DNA from: 1162T-S-0a-05 sp050299435
GTDB lineage: Bacteria; Pseudomonadota; Gammaproteobacteria; Pseudomonadales; Cellvibrionaceae
DNA length: 16,168 nucleotides
Direction of reading: 5' to 3'
Assembly (NCBI GenBank): GCA_050299435.1
Contig: JBNKVX010000076.1
Coordinates: forward strand, 1-16,168
Shown: piece after piece, positions 1 to 8,192 of the stretch
Layout of the letters: every line of letters begins with the position of its first letter
Position numbering within the stretch: the first letter of the stretch is position 1
The notes under the pieces: model-generated
The model's database searches: none
Told to the model about the DNA's origin: nothing
The model's input: the letters and a program-made list of their open reading frames with translations, nothing else
Translations under genes and position numbers: made by a program

Positions 1-2080
1 TATCGAGATAGCCATTACCCATCGGGATGGAATAGACAGCAAGCAAGTTCATGCTGCTTGAAGGGACATTTGGAATTTCATCCCCTTTTGCAGCTGCCGA
101 ACCTTCTGCAATGGCTTCCTCACCAGGCTCAGATATTTCACCATTAAGAATACCTACGCCACCTTGAAGGTAGAAATTATCTGTGGCGGCCCAACGCAAG
201 TTCACTTCCAATCCGTCGATACTTGTTTCACCAATATTCAATACTGACGGTGCACCCGTACCCGGGTTTATATCGAAGAGCTGTTGGTCTTCCCACTTGT
301 AACTGAATACAGCGACATCGAGCTGTAGCTGATCATCCATAAAGCTTGATTTCAGACCCGCTTCAATCGAATCCAGAAATTCTGGACCGATGGGATTACT
401 TCCGTCAGACAGTGCACGGTTATCGTAAGCACCACCTTTGAAACCCGTACCCGCACTGGCGTATAGCAAACCAATATCCGTTGTGTAGTTAACACCTAGC
501 TTCCATCCTGTTTCGTTGAGCTTTTGAACCGGGTTGGGCACGATAGCAGTGGGTTCACCATTGCTATCGTTTGTAATGAAGTAGTCTCTGTCGAGTTCGT
601 CAGCACCATCAACAGTTTGCCGAAGGCCAGGAACATACTTACCCCACTCGCCCTTCAGCTCATCTCGAGACATACGCAAACCACCAGTAAAAGAAAGTCG
701 GTCGCTCACATCCATATCGATCTGGGTGTATACGCTGATATTGTCGTAGGTCGAATCAATGATGATTGACGGATTGACTAATCCCGGTGGTGGCGGGCCT
801 CCGTTGACGACCCAGGTGTCTTGCATCGAATCTTCACTGTTAAAGTAGACACCCGCCAGGACCCGAATAGCTTGATCAGCGTCTGTAGTCAGCCGTAATT
901 CCTGAGTGGTATTTTCCCACTCACCTTCCTGATGAAAGGAAAATCCGTGTAAGGTTCGGTAGTTGTTCCCTTTAAAATAGGAATTCGATACTGAACCAAT
1001 GTAGTTAAGAGTTACAGAACCTAAAGACGCGGTCAGATATAGATTCGCGCCGTCATAATCACTTTCATAGCCATTATCCGGGTGGTAAAACACCTCGCCT
1101 TCTGGTGTCCAGAGGTTGACATAAGTATTGCTGCCAACTGTGATAAAGCGTCCTGGATCCGAGGCTTGCAGCTGCCCAAGGTAGGTGCTTGGCGCGAGTT
1201 CTCCTGCCTTATTAACTCGTTGAAATACACAACTTTGGTTTGTAAGAATCTGATCAACATCGTAATTGTGAGTACAGGGATTCCCGCTTGCGTCAAAATT
1301 ACCCGTTTGCAGATTAAGGCTGGAGTCACCCTCGCCATCACCGCCGTATACGCTCAGAGTCATGTTTACGTTTTCATTTAAGTCGCCGCTTAACATCGCA
1401 CGGTAGCCTGTGCGGTCATAGCCGCCTACGTCGTCACCATTGAGGGCATTTGTTAGATAGCCATCTAACTGAGAAGATTTGCCAGCGAGCCGGAAAGCCC
1501 AATCTGAGCCAAGCGGTGCACCAACTGCGAATTCAACATCCTGTTCACCACCCTGCCCAGCGCCAACAGAGAGTTTGCCAGCGGTTTCACCACCGATCTT
1601 CGGTTTAACAGAGTTAAATATCACTGCACCACCAATGGTATTGCGACCGTAAAGTGTATTTTGGGGACCGCGCAAAATCTCCACGCGTTCGACATCAAAC
1701 ACCCCAATACTGCTGATGAATGGTGAAGGTAAGGCAACATCGTCTATATAGGTGGTGACGGATTGTTGCCCGGAAATATGGATGTTATCGGTACCCACAC
1801 CGCGAATGGTAAAGCCTGTGTTTGCCTGGGAAGTATTGTGGGTAGATAAGTTAGGGTAAAGGGCTTGGATATCATCGGTATCCTTGACACCCAGTTGGCT
1901 CATCGTTTTGCCACCGAGTACATCTATCGTAATAGGTACATCTTTGACGCTTTCTTCACGTTTCTGAGCGGTTACAACGACTTCTTCGAGCTCTATTGCA
2001 TGAGACATGGCTGTGATGAAGTATGAACCCAAAACAACGACGGGAAAGGTTAATGCTGGTTTTATCGCGTTTAAACTCAT
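1..2080 (-). CDS. TonB-dependent outer-membrane receptor (C-terminus beyond window)
   Basis: Reading the minus strand from the ATG at 2080 gives an uninterrupted frame of 693 codons that runs off the window start, so the last beta strands are missing. A signal peptide covers about residues 1-28 (cleavage after SHA), followed by a TonB-box-like EEVVVTAQK. The plug domain follows, with FTIRGVG, LRGPQNTLYGRNTIGG and the usual glycine-rich turns, then a long barrel with alternating aromatic strands (for example YASAGTGFKGG). A ribosome site AGGAC (2088-2092) sits 7 bases before the ATG. Such receptors import scarce ligands across the outer membrane using TonB/ExbBD energy. A pair of cysteines about 14 residues apart lies in a probable extracellular loop. 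The gene is divergent from a second receptor gene, and the neighbourhood suggests an aromatic ligand, but nothing in the protein itself shows the substrate. Confidence 0.93.
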   Translation of the reverse strand, partial: MSLNAIKPALTFPVVVLGSYFITAMSHAIELEEVVVTAQKREESVKDVPITIDVLGGKTMSQLGVKDTDDIQALYPNLSTHNTSQANTGFTIRGVGTDNIHISGQQSVTTYIDDVALPSPFISSIGVFDVERVEILRGPQNTLYGRNTIGGAVIFNSVKPKIGGETAGKLSVGAGQGGEQDVEFAVGAPLGSDWAFRLAGKSSQLDGYLTNALNGDDVGGYDRTGYRAMLSGDLNENVNMTLSVYGGDGEGDSSLNLQTGNFDASGNPCTHNYDVDQILTNQSCVFQRVNKAGELAPSTYLGQLQASDPGRFITVGSNTYVNLWTPEGEVFYHPDNGYESDYDGANLYLTASLGSVTLNYIGSVSNSYFKGNNYRTLHGFSFHQEGEWENTTQELRLTTDADQAIRVLAGVYFNSEDSMQDTWVVNGGPPPPGLVNPSIIIDSTYDNISVYTQIDMDVSDRLSFTGGLRMSRDELKGEWGKYVPGLRQTVDGADELDRDYFITNDSNGEPTAIVPNPVQKLNETGWKLGVNYTTDIGLLYASAGTGFKGGAYDNRALSDGSNPIGPEFLDSIEAGLKSSFMDDQLQLDVAVFSYKWEDQQLFDINPGTGAPSVLNIGETSIDGLEVNLRWAATDNFYLQGGVGILNGEISEPGEEAIAEGSAAAKGDEIPNVPSSSMNLLAVYSIPMGNGYLD

Positions 2081-2230
2081 GTAATTTGTCCTGTAATTAT
2101 TATTAGTGGTTTACTGTTTGGTACCTCTAATCTTCCTTGAAAAAGTCCTTTTAGATAACTACTCTAGGCACTGAAACGCTTGCACCAATTAGCTCCTGAA
2201 CAACTGATACAAACAACGCTCATAAAACAA

Positions 2231-2273
2231 TCAACTTCACGGTATTTCAGCTCTGTTTTTAAAAAGAAGTTGA
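2231..2273. promoter_or_regulatory. Inverted repeat in the divergent receptor promoter region
   Basis: The 251-bp gap between the two divergent receptor genes (2081-2331) holds a perfect 8-bp inverted repeat, TCAACTTC (2231-2238) and GAAGTTGA (2266-2273), with 27 bases between the arms. A weak -35-like TTGAAG (2270-2275) overlaps the right arm, which would place an operator at the promoter of the receptor at 2332. No good -10 match was found, so promoter positions are uncertain. A repeat of this length and spacing could occur by chance. Nothing else recognisable was seen in this gap. Confidence 0.3.
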
Positions 2274-2331
2274 AGTTTCAATAAATAAATTGTATGTATG
2301 TCTTACTAATAATAAACGATTGGAGAAACCA

Positions 2332-4782
2332 ATGGAAACCAACTTTTCATCACCGGTTAAATTTGGCAAGCCTCAAGTGAAAAAGAGCTTGCTTAGTTAC
2401 TCAGTACCCGCGCTACTCGCGCTTTCTGTACCTTTTTTTAGCACCCAGGTCTTCGCTCAGGCGGTGGCTCAGCTGGAAGAAGTAGTCGTAACGGCTCGCA
2501 AGGTTGAGGAGAACCTTCAAGAAACACCCGTGGCGATCACTGCACTGACAGAAGAAGGGCTTGAGCGTCGTATGATCACTTCGACGACAGATTTGGGTCG
2601 GGTTACGCCAAACTTGCAATTCACCAGCTACAGTCCGCTTTCTGGAAATAACTCAGCTGCCCAGGTCTTTATTCGTGGTATTGGACAGTCTGATTCTTCC
2701 GGTGGTGTAGATCCCGGTGTAGGACTTTACATCGATGATGTATACATGGGTCGCTCAGTCGGCGGAGCCATGGATTTCAAAGACATTTCCAATGTTCAGG
2801 TTCTTCGTGGACCACAAGGTACTCTTTTTGGCCGTAATACCATTGGTGGTGCGGTGTTGTTGTCCACCAAAAAGCCTGGAGATGAGCTTGGCGGTAACAT
2901 TAAAGTGGGCATCGGCGCTGATAACATGCAGGAATTTTTTGGTGGTATCGATATTCCGATTTCTGAGAATGTCGCAGCACGTGTTTCCGTGGGCACTCGG
3001 GAAAGAGACGGGTATGTCACGCGAATTTATGACGATATCGATTTGGGTAACGAAAATACCACTACAGTGAACGGCTCTTTGCATTTTGATGTCTCAGACG
3101 ATGTGAGCCTGGTTTTCCGTGCGGATTACACTGAGGAGAAAGAAAATGGGTCCCCCTTCGTTTTTGCAGCAGTAAACGAAAATGGTGTATTCCCAGCGGT
3201 GGCGAGTGTTGACGCTGGTTGCCCCGGTGCAAGCTTCCCGCCACCCTCCGTACCTGCAGGTGTAGTTGACTTCAATTGTGCCAATAACGCGACCTATCAA
3301 CTGGGCCCCTATACAAACGGCGGAAATAGTAAAGCTGAAAGTAATATGCAAAACAGTGGCTACTCGATCACTGCAAATGTTGATCTGACTGATATGTGGT
3401 CGATGAAATACATTTACGCTGATCGCTCGCTGGAGTGGGATGGATCGAGGGACGCAGATAACACCTACCTCACTATTCTGAGCACGCAATATGACAGTGA
3501 GGCTGATCAAACCAGTCATGAGGTGCAATTGCTAGCCAGTGGTGATGATTACCATGGGGTAATTGGCTTTTTCTACTTTGAAGAGGAGATTAACGATTTC
3601 TTGTTAGTTCCCTTTGCGGCGCCTCCTGTTGTACTCGCACCCGGCCGTGTAGTCGCTTTAGATAATCAGGACGCAACCCTCAACAATGATAACTTTGCAG
3701 TGTTTACTCAATGGACCTACGATGTAACAGATAACTTGAGTATTACAGCGGGCCTTCGTCATACAGATGAGGATAAAACCATCCAAATTTATGCCTTTGG
3801 TGTGCCCACAGGGGTTGCTTTAATTGATGATGGAAATGGCATATTTGTTCCCGCGGACGATCCCATCCCTACTCCAGATATTCCAACAGCCGTAAAAACA
3901 GATGCTGATGCAGGCAGCACAGCTCCGGGTGCATTAAATATTGATCCACAGCCCTTCAGTGAAAGCTTCAGGGCTTCTACAGGCTCATTAAGTGTTCAGT
4001 ACAACTTCAGTGATCGCTGGATGGGTTATGGTAGCTGGTCTCAAGGATTCAAGAGCGGCGGCTTTAACCAGCGTTATAACGCCGCACCAGGTGGCAACAC
4101 CGATCCTAATAATGGCCCAGAGCCCATCGCATTTGCCTCAGAAAAGGCTGAAACCTTTGAAATTGGTTTCAAAGCTGACATCACGGATAACTTTCGTCTA
4201 AACGGTGCGCTTTTCGACACAACCTACGAAAATATGCAGCTGACCTATCGTGTTGGTATTGTGCCATTGCTATTTAACGCCGGTGAATCCAGCATTTCTG
4301 GTGCTGAACTCGAATTTACCTATGTACCCAGTGAAGCTTTTATTCTCGAAGGTAATTTAGGTTATATGAGCGACGACATTAAAGAAGTGGCTGACATCCC
4401 TGGAGCGACGGCAACATTAGGGCCAGAAAATTCTTTGCCCTTTACACCCGAACTCCAAATGGGTTTAAGCACAGGTTACATTTTCGATTTGGGTTCTCTT
4501 ACCTTAACACCGCGCATAAATGTTTCTTACACAGAAGAGCAATTCTTTGATGCCGCAAACAGTGTTGATGTTGCCCAGCAGGATGCAGAGACGGTTACAA
4601 ATCTTTCTTTCCAGATTGCGGATCACGATGATGTGTGGAATATCACTATGGGTGTAGACAATTTAACTGACGAGCAATATCCAATAGCCGGTAACTCTTC
4701 TTACGGTACCAGCTCAGGTTATGCGGAAGTTATTTATTCTCGTCCACGCAGTTATTACTTGAACCTTCGTTATAATTTTTAA
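2332..4782 (+). CDS. TonB-dependent outer-membrane receptor
   Basis: A complete 816-residue receptor. The ATG at 2332 is preferred over an in-frame TTG at 2290 because GGAG (2322-2325) lies 6 bases upstream and a normal signal peptide then begins nearby. The signal peptide ends near residue 42 (VFA/QA) and is followed by a TonB-box-like EEVVVTARK (49-57). The plug carries VFIRGIGQSD, GLYIDDVYMG and LRGPQGTLFGRNTIGGA. The barrel contains typical strands such as GYGSWSQGFKSGGFNQR, and the protein ends in a terminal Phe after alternating aromatics (YYLNLRYNF), the usual signal for outer-membrane assembly. Two cysteines (297 and 316) may close an extracellular loop. The gene belongs to the broad Fe-siderophore/aromatic receptor type; its ligand is unknown. 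Next to feruloyl-CoA synthetase and PCA 4,5-cleavage genes, import of a lignin-derived phenolic is a reasonable inference. It ends in a strong terminator. Confidence 0.94.
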   Translation: METNFSSPVKFGKPQVKKSLLSYSVPALLALSVPFFSTQVFAQAVAQLEEVVVTARKVEENLQETPVAITALTEEGLERRMITSTTDLGRVTPNLQFTSYSPLSGNNSAAQVFIRGIGQSDSSGGVDPGVGLYIDDVYMGRSVGGAMDFKDISNVQVLRGPQGTLFGRNTIGGAVLLSTKKPGDELGGNIKVGIGADNMQEFFGGIDIPISENVAARVSVGTRERDGYVTRIYDDIDLGNENTTTVNGSLHFDVSDDVSLVFRADYTEEKENGSPFVFAAVNENGVFPAVASVDAGCPGASFPPPSVPAGVVDFNCANNATYQLGPYTNGGNSKAESNMQNSGYSITANVDLTDMWSMKYIYADRSLEWDGSRDADNTYLTILSTQYDSEADQTSHEVQLLASGDDYHGVIGFFYFEEEINDFLLVPFAAPPVVLAPGRVVALDNQDATLNNDNFAVFTQWTYDVTDNLSITAGLRHTDEDKTIQIYAFGVPTGVALIDDGNGIFVPADDPIPTPDIPTAVKTDADAGSTAPGALNIDPQPFSESFRASTGSLSVQYNFSDRWMGYGSWSQGFKSGGFNQRYNAAPGGNTDPNNGPEPIAFASEKAETFEIGFKADITDNFRLNGALFDTTYENMQLTYRVGIVPLLFNAGESSISGAELEFTYVPSEAFILEGNLGYMSDDIKEVADIPGATATLGPENSLPFTPELQMGLSTGYIFDLGSLTLTPRINVSYTEEQFFDAANSVDVAQQDAETVTNLSFQIADHDDVWNITMGVDNLTDEQYPIAGNSSYGTSSGYAEVIYSRPRSYYLNLRYNF

Positions 4783-4830
4783 TTTAACGTTGTTCAGGTC
4801 AAGCAAAAACAACTTGCGAGCAAGTAGTAG

Positions 4831-4862
4831 ATTTGGCGGACATATGTCCGCCAAATTTTTTT
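4831..4862 (+). terminator. Rho-independent terminator after the receptor gene
   Basis: A perfect 26-bp palindrome occupies 4831-4856: the left arm ATTTGGCGGACAT pairs fully with the right arm, centred on CATATG, and a run of seven T follows (4856-4862). It lies 48 bases after the receptor stop codon. The next gene starts only 31 bases after the T run, so there is little room for a separate promoter between them. Confidence 0.87.
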
Positions 4863-4893
4863 CTCTCAAATAAATTTTTTGTAAAGATTTGCC

Positions 4894-6762
4894 ATGTCAA
4901 AAACACGTTTTCTGGATTTAGGTGATTTAACGACTCAGATAACCAAACCTGACCCCGATACTATTATCCTAAATTCAGTTCAAACACTTGATCCCTATCC
5001 CAAGACAATTATTGACCGCTTAATACATTGGGCGGAAGAAACACCAGATGCCATTTTTATTGCACAGCGTGATCCAAAAGATCGCAACCGCTGGCGTCAA
5101 TATTCTTATAAGGCGACTTTGGATGCTATACAACATCTTGCGTCAGGCTTAAGCAACTTATCTTTATCAGAAGAAAAACCCATTGCTATCTTATCTGGAA
5201 ACAGCATTGAGCATGCCTTACTGGGATTGGCTGCAATGTATGTCGGCGTCCCGTTTGCGCCAATCTCTCCACAATATTCTTTAACCTCGACAGATTATTC
5301 GAAGCTCAAACATGTCATTACGTTAATTACACCTGGATTAATTTTTGTTGAGGATGCGGTACCTTACGCAAAAGCCGTGAAAGCTTGTGCTCCCAGCGAA
5401 GTAAAAATACTCAGCTGTACTGGAATAATAGAAGGGTATGATTCACTTCAGTTCAGTGAATTAATTCGTTCACCAATAAACGTTTCTTTGAAAGACACGT
5501 ATGCAGCGGTTAAGCCGGATACTGTTGCAAAATTTTTGTTTTCATCCGGTTCTACCGGTATGCCAAAAGCGGTAATCAATACACATCGAATGATTGCAGC
5601 AAATCAACAAATGATTTTGCAGTCCTACCCTTTTCTTGGTGACAAACCGGTACTTGTGGATTGGTTGCCATGGAATCATACATTTGGCGGCAATCATAAT
5701 CTCGGTATTACGCTCTATAACGGTGGAAGCTATTATATTGATGAGGGCAAACCTACACCCGCCGCGTTTGCAGAAACCATACGAAACCTGGAAGAAATTT
5801 CACCTTCGGTTTATTTTAATGTGCCGAAAGGTTTTGAGTTATTGGTCAAGAGCCTAAAAACCAATAAAAACTTACGCGAACATTTTTACCCCAACCTTAA
5901 GATGATGTTTTACGCAGGTGCGGGAATATCTCAACCGGTTTGGGATGCGCTGGATCAACTGGCGATAGAAAATTGTGGTGAACGCATAAAAATATTGACA
6001 GGCTTGGGCTGTACAGAAACTGCCCCTTCAGCATTGTTCACCTCCCACCAGAAAGGTTTCGCCGGGTTGATTGGATTACCACTACCCGGGCTAGAAGCAA
6101 AACTCAAATTCATTCAGGGTAAATATGAAATACGATTTCGTGGCGACAATGTCACACCAGGATACTGGCGCGAACCCGCATTAACTGCAAAAGCTTTTGA
6201 TGAAGAGGGATTTTATAAAACCGGTGATGCGGTTAAATTTGTCGACGAAAATGATCCTCAACAAGGCTTGCAATTTGATGGCAGAATAAGTGAGGACTTC
6301 AAACTCAACACAGGTACCTGGGTGAGCGCTGGACCACTAAGAGCCCTGTTTCTGGATCACTTTGGCCCTCTGGTGAAAGATGTCGTTATTATTGGACGTG
6401 ATAAACCGAGTGTTGGGGCGCTGGTATTTCCCGATATTGATTATTGCAAGACCTTAGTGTCTGAATCAGAGCGCGATCTCAGCGATGAGGCGCTGCTCGC
6501 GTTACCGCAAATTCAGGAATATTTCCAAGGCCTGTTGAAAAGTTTTGCTCAACAAGCAACTGGCAGTTCAAACCGAATTAATTGCCTAATTCTGCAACAC
6601 GACCTTCCCTCAATGGACAAACATGAAATTACAGACAAAGGTTCTCTAAACGCAGGTGCAATTCAAGATAATCGAAAAGATCAGATAGAACTTATGTATC
6701 GGTCTGAGCCTGGATCTCAGTCTGGCGATAATACGCCAAGTGACAAAGTAATAAGGTGCTAG
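4894..6762 (+). CDS. fcs: Feruloyl-CoA synthetase-like acyl-CoA ligase
   Basis: A 622-residue AMP-forming ligase of the ANL superfamily. It would activate ferulate or related hydroxycinnamates with ATP and CoA to the CoA thioester in the cytoplasm, the first step of CoA-dependent side-chain removal. The ATP-binding loop SSGSTGMPK is at residues 217-225, the TGLGCTETAP segment matches motif A5, YKTGD and the GRISEDFKLNTG hinge region (from 463) follow, and EITDKGSLN near the C-terminus contains the probable catalytic Lys 582. Overall length, the N-terminal DPYP/ERL-type opening and the ITDKG ending match bacterial feruloyl-CoA synthases rather than 4-coumarate ligases of about 540 residues. 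There is no strong Shine-Dalgarno sequence (GTAAAGA at best). The gene stands alone on this strand, convergent with the transporter gene; the partner hydratase/aldolase and vanillin dehydrogenase are not in the window. Substrate range (ferulate, caffeate, p-coumarate, sinapate) cannot be read from sequence alone. Confidence 0.82.
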   Translation: MSKTRFLDLGDLTTQITKPDPDTIILNSVQTLDPYPKTIIDRLIHWAEETPDAIFIAQRDPKDRNRWRQYSYKATLDAIQHLASGLSNLSLSEEKPIAILSGNSIEHALLGLAAMYVGVPFAPISPQYSLTSTDYSKLKHVITLITPGLIFVEDAVPYAKAVKACAPSEVKILSCTGIIEGYDSLQFSELIRSPINVSLKDTYAAVKPDTVAKFLFSSGSTGMPKAVINTHRMIAANQQMILQSYPFLGDKPVLVDWLPWNHTFGGNHNLGITLYNGGSYYIDEGKPTPAAFAETIRNLEEISPSVYFNVPKGFELLVKSLKTNKNLREHFYPNLKMMFYAGAGISQPVWDALDQLAIENCGERIKILTGLGCTETAPSALFTSHQKGFAGLIGLPLPGLEAKLKFIQGKYEIRFRGDNVTPGYWREPALTAKAFDEEGFYKTGDAVKFVDENDPQQGLQFDGRISEDFKLNTGTWVSAGPLRALFLDHFGPLVKDVVIIGRDKPSVGALVFPDIDYCKTLVSESERDLSDEALLALPQIQEYFQGLLKSFAQQATGSSNRINCLILQHDLPSMDKHEITDKGSLNAGAIQDNRKDQIELMYRSEPGSQSGDNTPSDKVIRC

Positions 6763-6767
6763 TTGAT

Positions 6768-6793
6768 TGGCGGCCAATTATTTTGGGCCGCCA
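6768..6793. terminator. Hairpin between convergent genes, possible bidirectional terminator
   Basis: An 8-bp GC-rich perfect stem, TGGCGGCC (6768-6775) and GGCCGCCA (6786-6793), with a 10-base AT-rich loop, lies in the 43-bp gap between the convergent ligase and transporter genes. Position fits a shared terminator, but neither strand has a proper T run after the stem, so efficiency is doubtful. The arms resemble those of the terminator at 4831. Confidence 0.5.
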
Positions 6794-6805
6794 CTTAAAA
6801 TAAAC

Positions 6806-8116
6806 TTAAGAAGAAAAATCCGATTGTTTGGATAATTTTAGGAACAACAGCACAAATACAGCAAGCAGTGAACCCAGTCCCATAATAATTGAAACGGTAG
6901 CTAGCGAATTGCCAGCTCCAAATAAGAAGCCGGCAATAATTGGGGAAATAACTGCTCCACCTCTACCCACGCCAATTGCAAATCCTGTCCCAAATGCTCT
7001 TACATGTGTTGGAAAAGCATAAGCAAAAATTGAATATAAGCCGACAATACCCGCATTGGCAAAAAACATTCCGGCTGTAGCAAACAGGGTTAAGGTGATC
7101 AAATCTGCCGGGCTTTGACCAAAAGCGGCTACAGCCAACATCGAAAGTAATAAAATTATAATGGTTAATACTTTCAATCCAACTCTTAATGCGATTGCTC
7201 CAAAAAGCACACCGCCAAGTGCACCGCCAACATTTGCCCAGGTTAAAACAAAGGCTGCAGACGACGGTTCGAACCCCATGTCTACTACAATTTTTGGCAC
7301 CCACTTTAAAATAAAGTAAAACGTCGTGATATGGAAAAAATAGGCGAGCGTAACGATAATGGTTGAGAATATAAGTTTTTCAGAAAAAATATCAAACATC
7401 GATGCTTTCGGTGCGTCATCGCGAATTTCCGGCAAGGTCGTCGCTAATTCATGGCGAAGCTTTTTTAATACAACATTAATTTTGTCAAGTGCATTCTGTG
7501 GCCGTTTTTTTGCAATCCAGTGAATAGATTCTGGAATAAAGAAATAAACCAAAGGAATAAAAATAAAAGTAGCAAAAGCGCCGAAATAAAACACCGATCG
7601 CCAATCATGATTTTTCAATAGGGGCACCACGACTGTGCCACCAATTATCCCACCAAGCGGATAGCCAATTACCACCAGCGAGAGAGCAAAATTTCTACGT
7701 TGTGCGTTGGAAAATTCTGCAGCAATAGGATTAACCGCCGCCAACATGCCACCGATACCGAAACCTGTAACAACACGCCAGATCGATAATTGGTAAATAC
7801 TACTTGCAGTAGTCACCATAAACATTCCGAAGGTCATAATGAAGAGGCAAAAAATAATGGTTTTACGTCGACCAATATTGTCAGCAACACCGCCAAGCAA
7901 GATGGATCCCACACACATTCCGATCAATTCCATCGACAGCACAATACCTAAGGCGGCTCTTGATATGCCCCACTCCGCAGCAATGCCCGGGGATGCAAAA
8001 CTAATAGATAAAATATCAAATCCATCCAAGGCATTTAACCCAATTGCCAAACCCACGACCAAAATTTGCATGGGTGTCATGGCACTCTTATTAATTATTT
8101 CAATGGGATTCGCCAC
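6806..8116 (-). CDS. MFS aromatic acid:H+ symporter (AAHS/PcaK-like)
   Basis: A 436-residue major facilitator protein with about 12 hydrophobic segments. TM1 carries DGFD (Asp31, Asp34), the acidic pair characteristic of the aromatic acid:H+ symporter family (PcaK, BenK, MhpT-like carriers). The loop 2-3 signature GGVADNIGRRK is at 75-85 and the PES motif at 195-197, ahead of the central cytoplasmic loop. The start is GTG at 8116, supported by GGGGAG (8123-8128 on this strand) 6 bases upstream. It would carry an aromatic acid such as protocatechuate, vanillate or ferulate through the inner membrane with protons. It lies 76 bases downstream of the MetE-like gene on the same strand and is probably co-transcribed with it from the control region shared with ligU. 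The exact substrate is unknown. Confidence 0.88.
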   Translation of the reverse strand: MANPIEIINKSAMTPMQILVVGLAIGLNALDGFDILSISFASPGIAAEWGISRAALGIVLSMELIGMCVGSILLGGVADNIGRRKTIIFCLFIMTFGMFMVTTASSIYQLSIWRVVTGFGIGGMLAAVNPIAAEFSNAQRRNFALSLVVIGYPLGGIIGGTVVVPLLKNHDWRSVFYFGAFATFIFIPLVYFFIPESIHWIAKKRPQNALDKINVVLKKLRHELATTLPEIRDDAPKASMFDIFSEKLIFSTIIVTLAYFFHITTFYFILKWVPKIVVDMGFEPSSAAFVLTWANVGGALGGVLFGAIALRVGLKVLTIIILLLSMLAVAAFGQSPADLITLTLFATAGMFFANAGIVGLYSIFAYAFPTHVRAFGTGFAIGVGRGGAVISPIIAGFLFGAGNSLATVSIIMGLGSLLAVFVLLFLKLSKQSDFSS

Positions 8117-8192
8117 AAATTTCTCCCCGAGACTTTGTCATTTAATTATTAAAATTATTACAGTACATAAAACATAATTTGCTAAAAAAACC

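Noticed and set aside
1033..1381. Two overlapping frames of about 100 residues within the first receptor
   Set aside because: The uninterrupted minus-strand receptor frame explains this stretch; neither alternative shows a family motif.
3094..3528. 144-residue minus-strand frame within the second receptor gene
   Set aside because: It lies wholly antisense to a clearly coding receptor and shows no recognisable domain; a shadow frame.
4831..4856. 26-bp perfect palindrome as a regulator operator
   Set aside because: The T run directly after it and its place after a stop codon are better explained by a terminator; a double role is kept only as a minor option.
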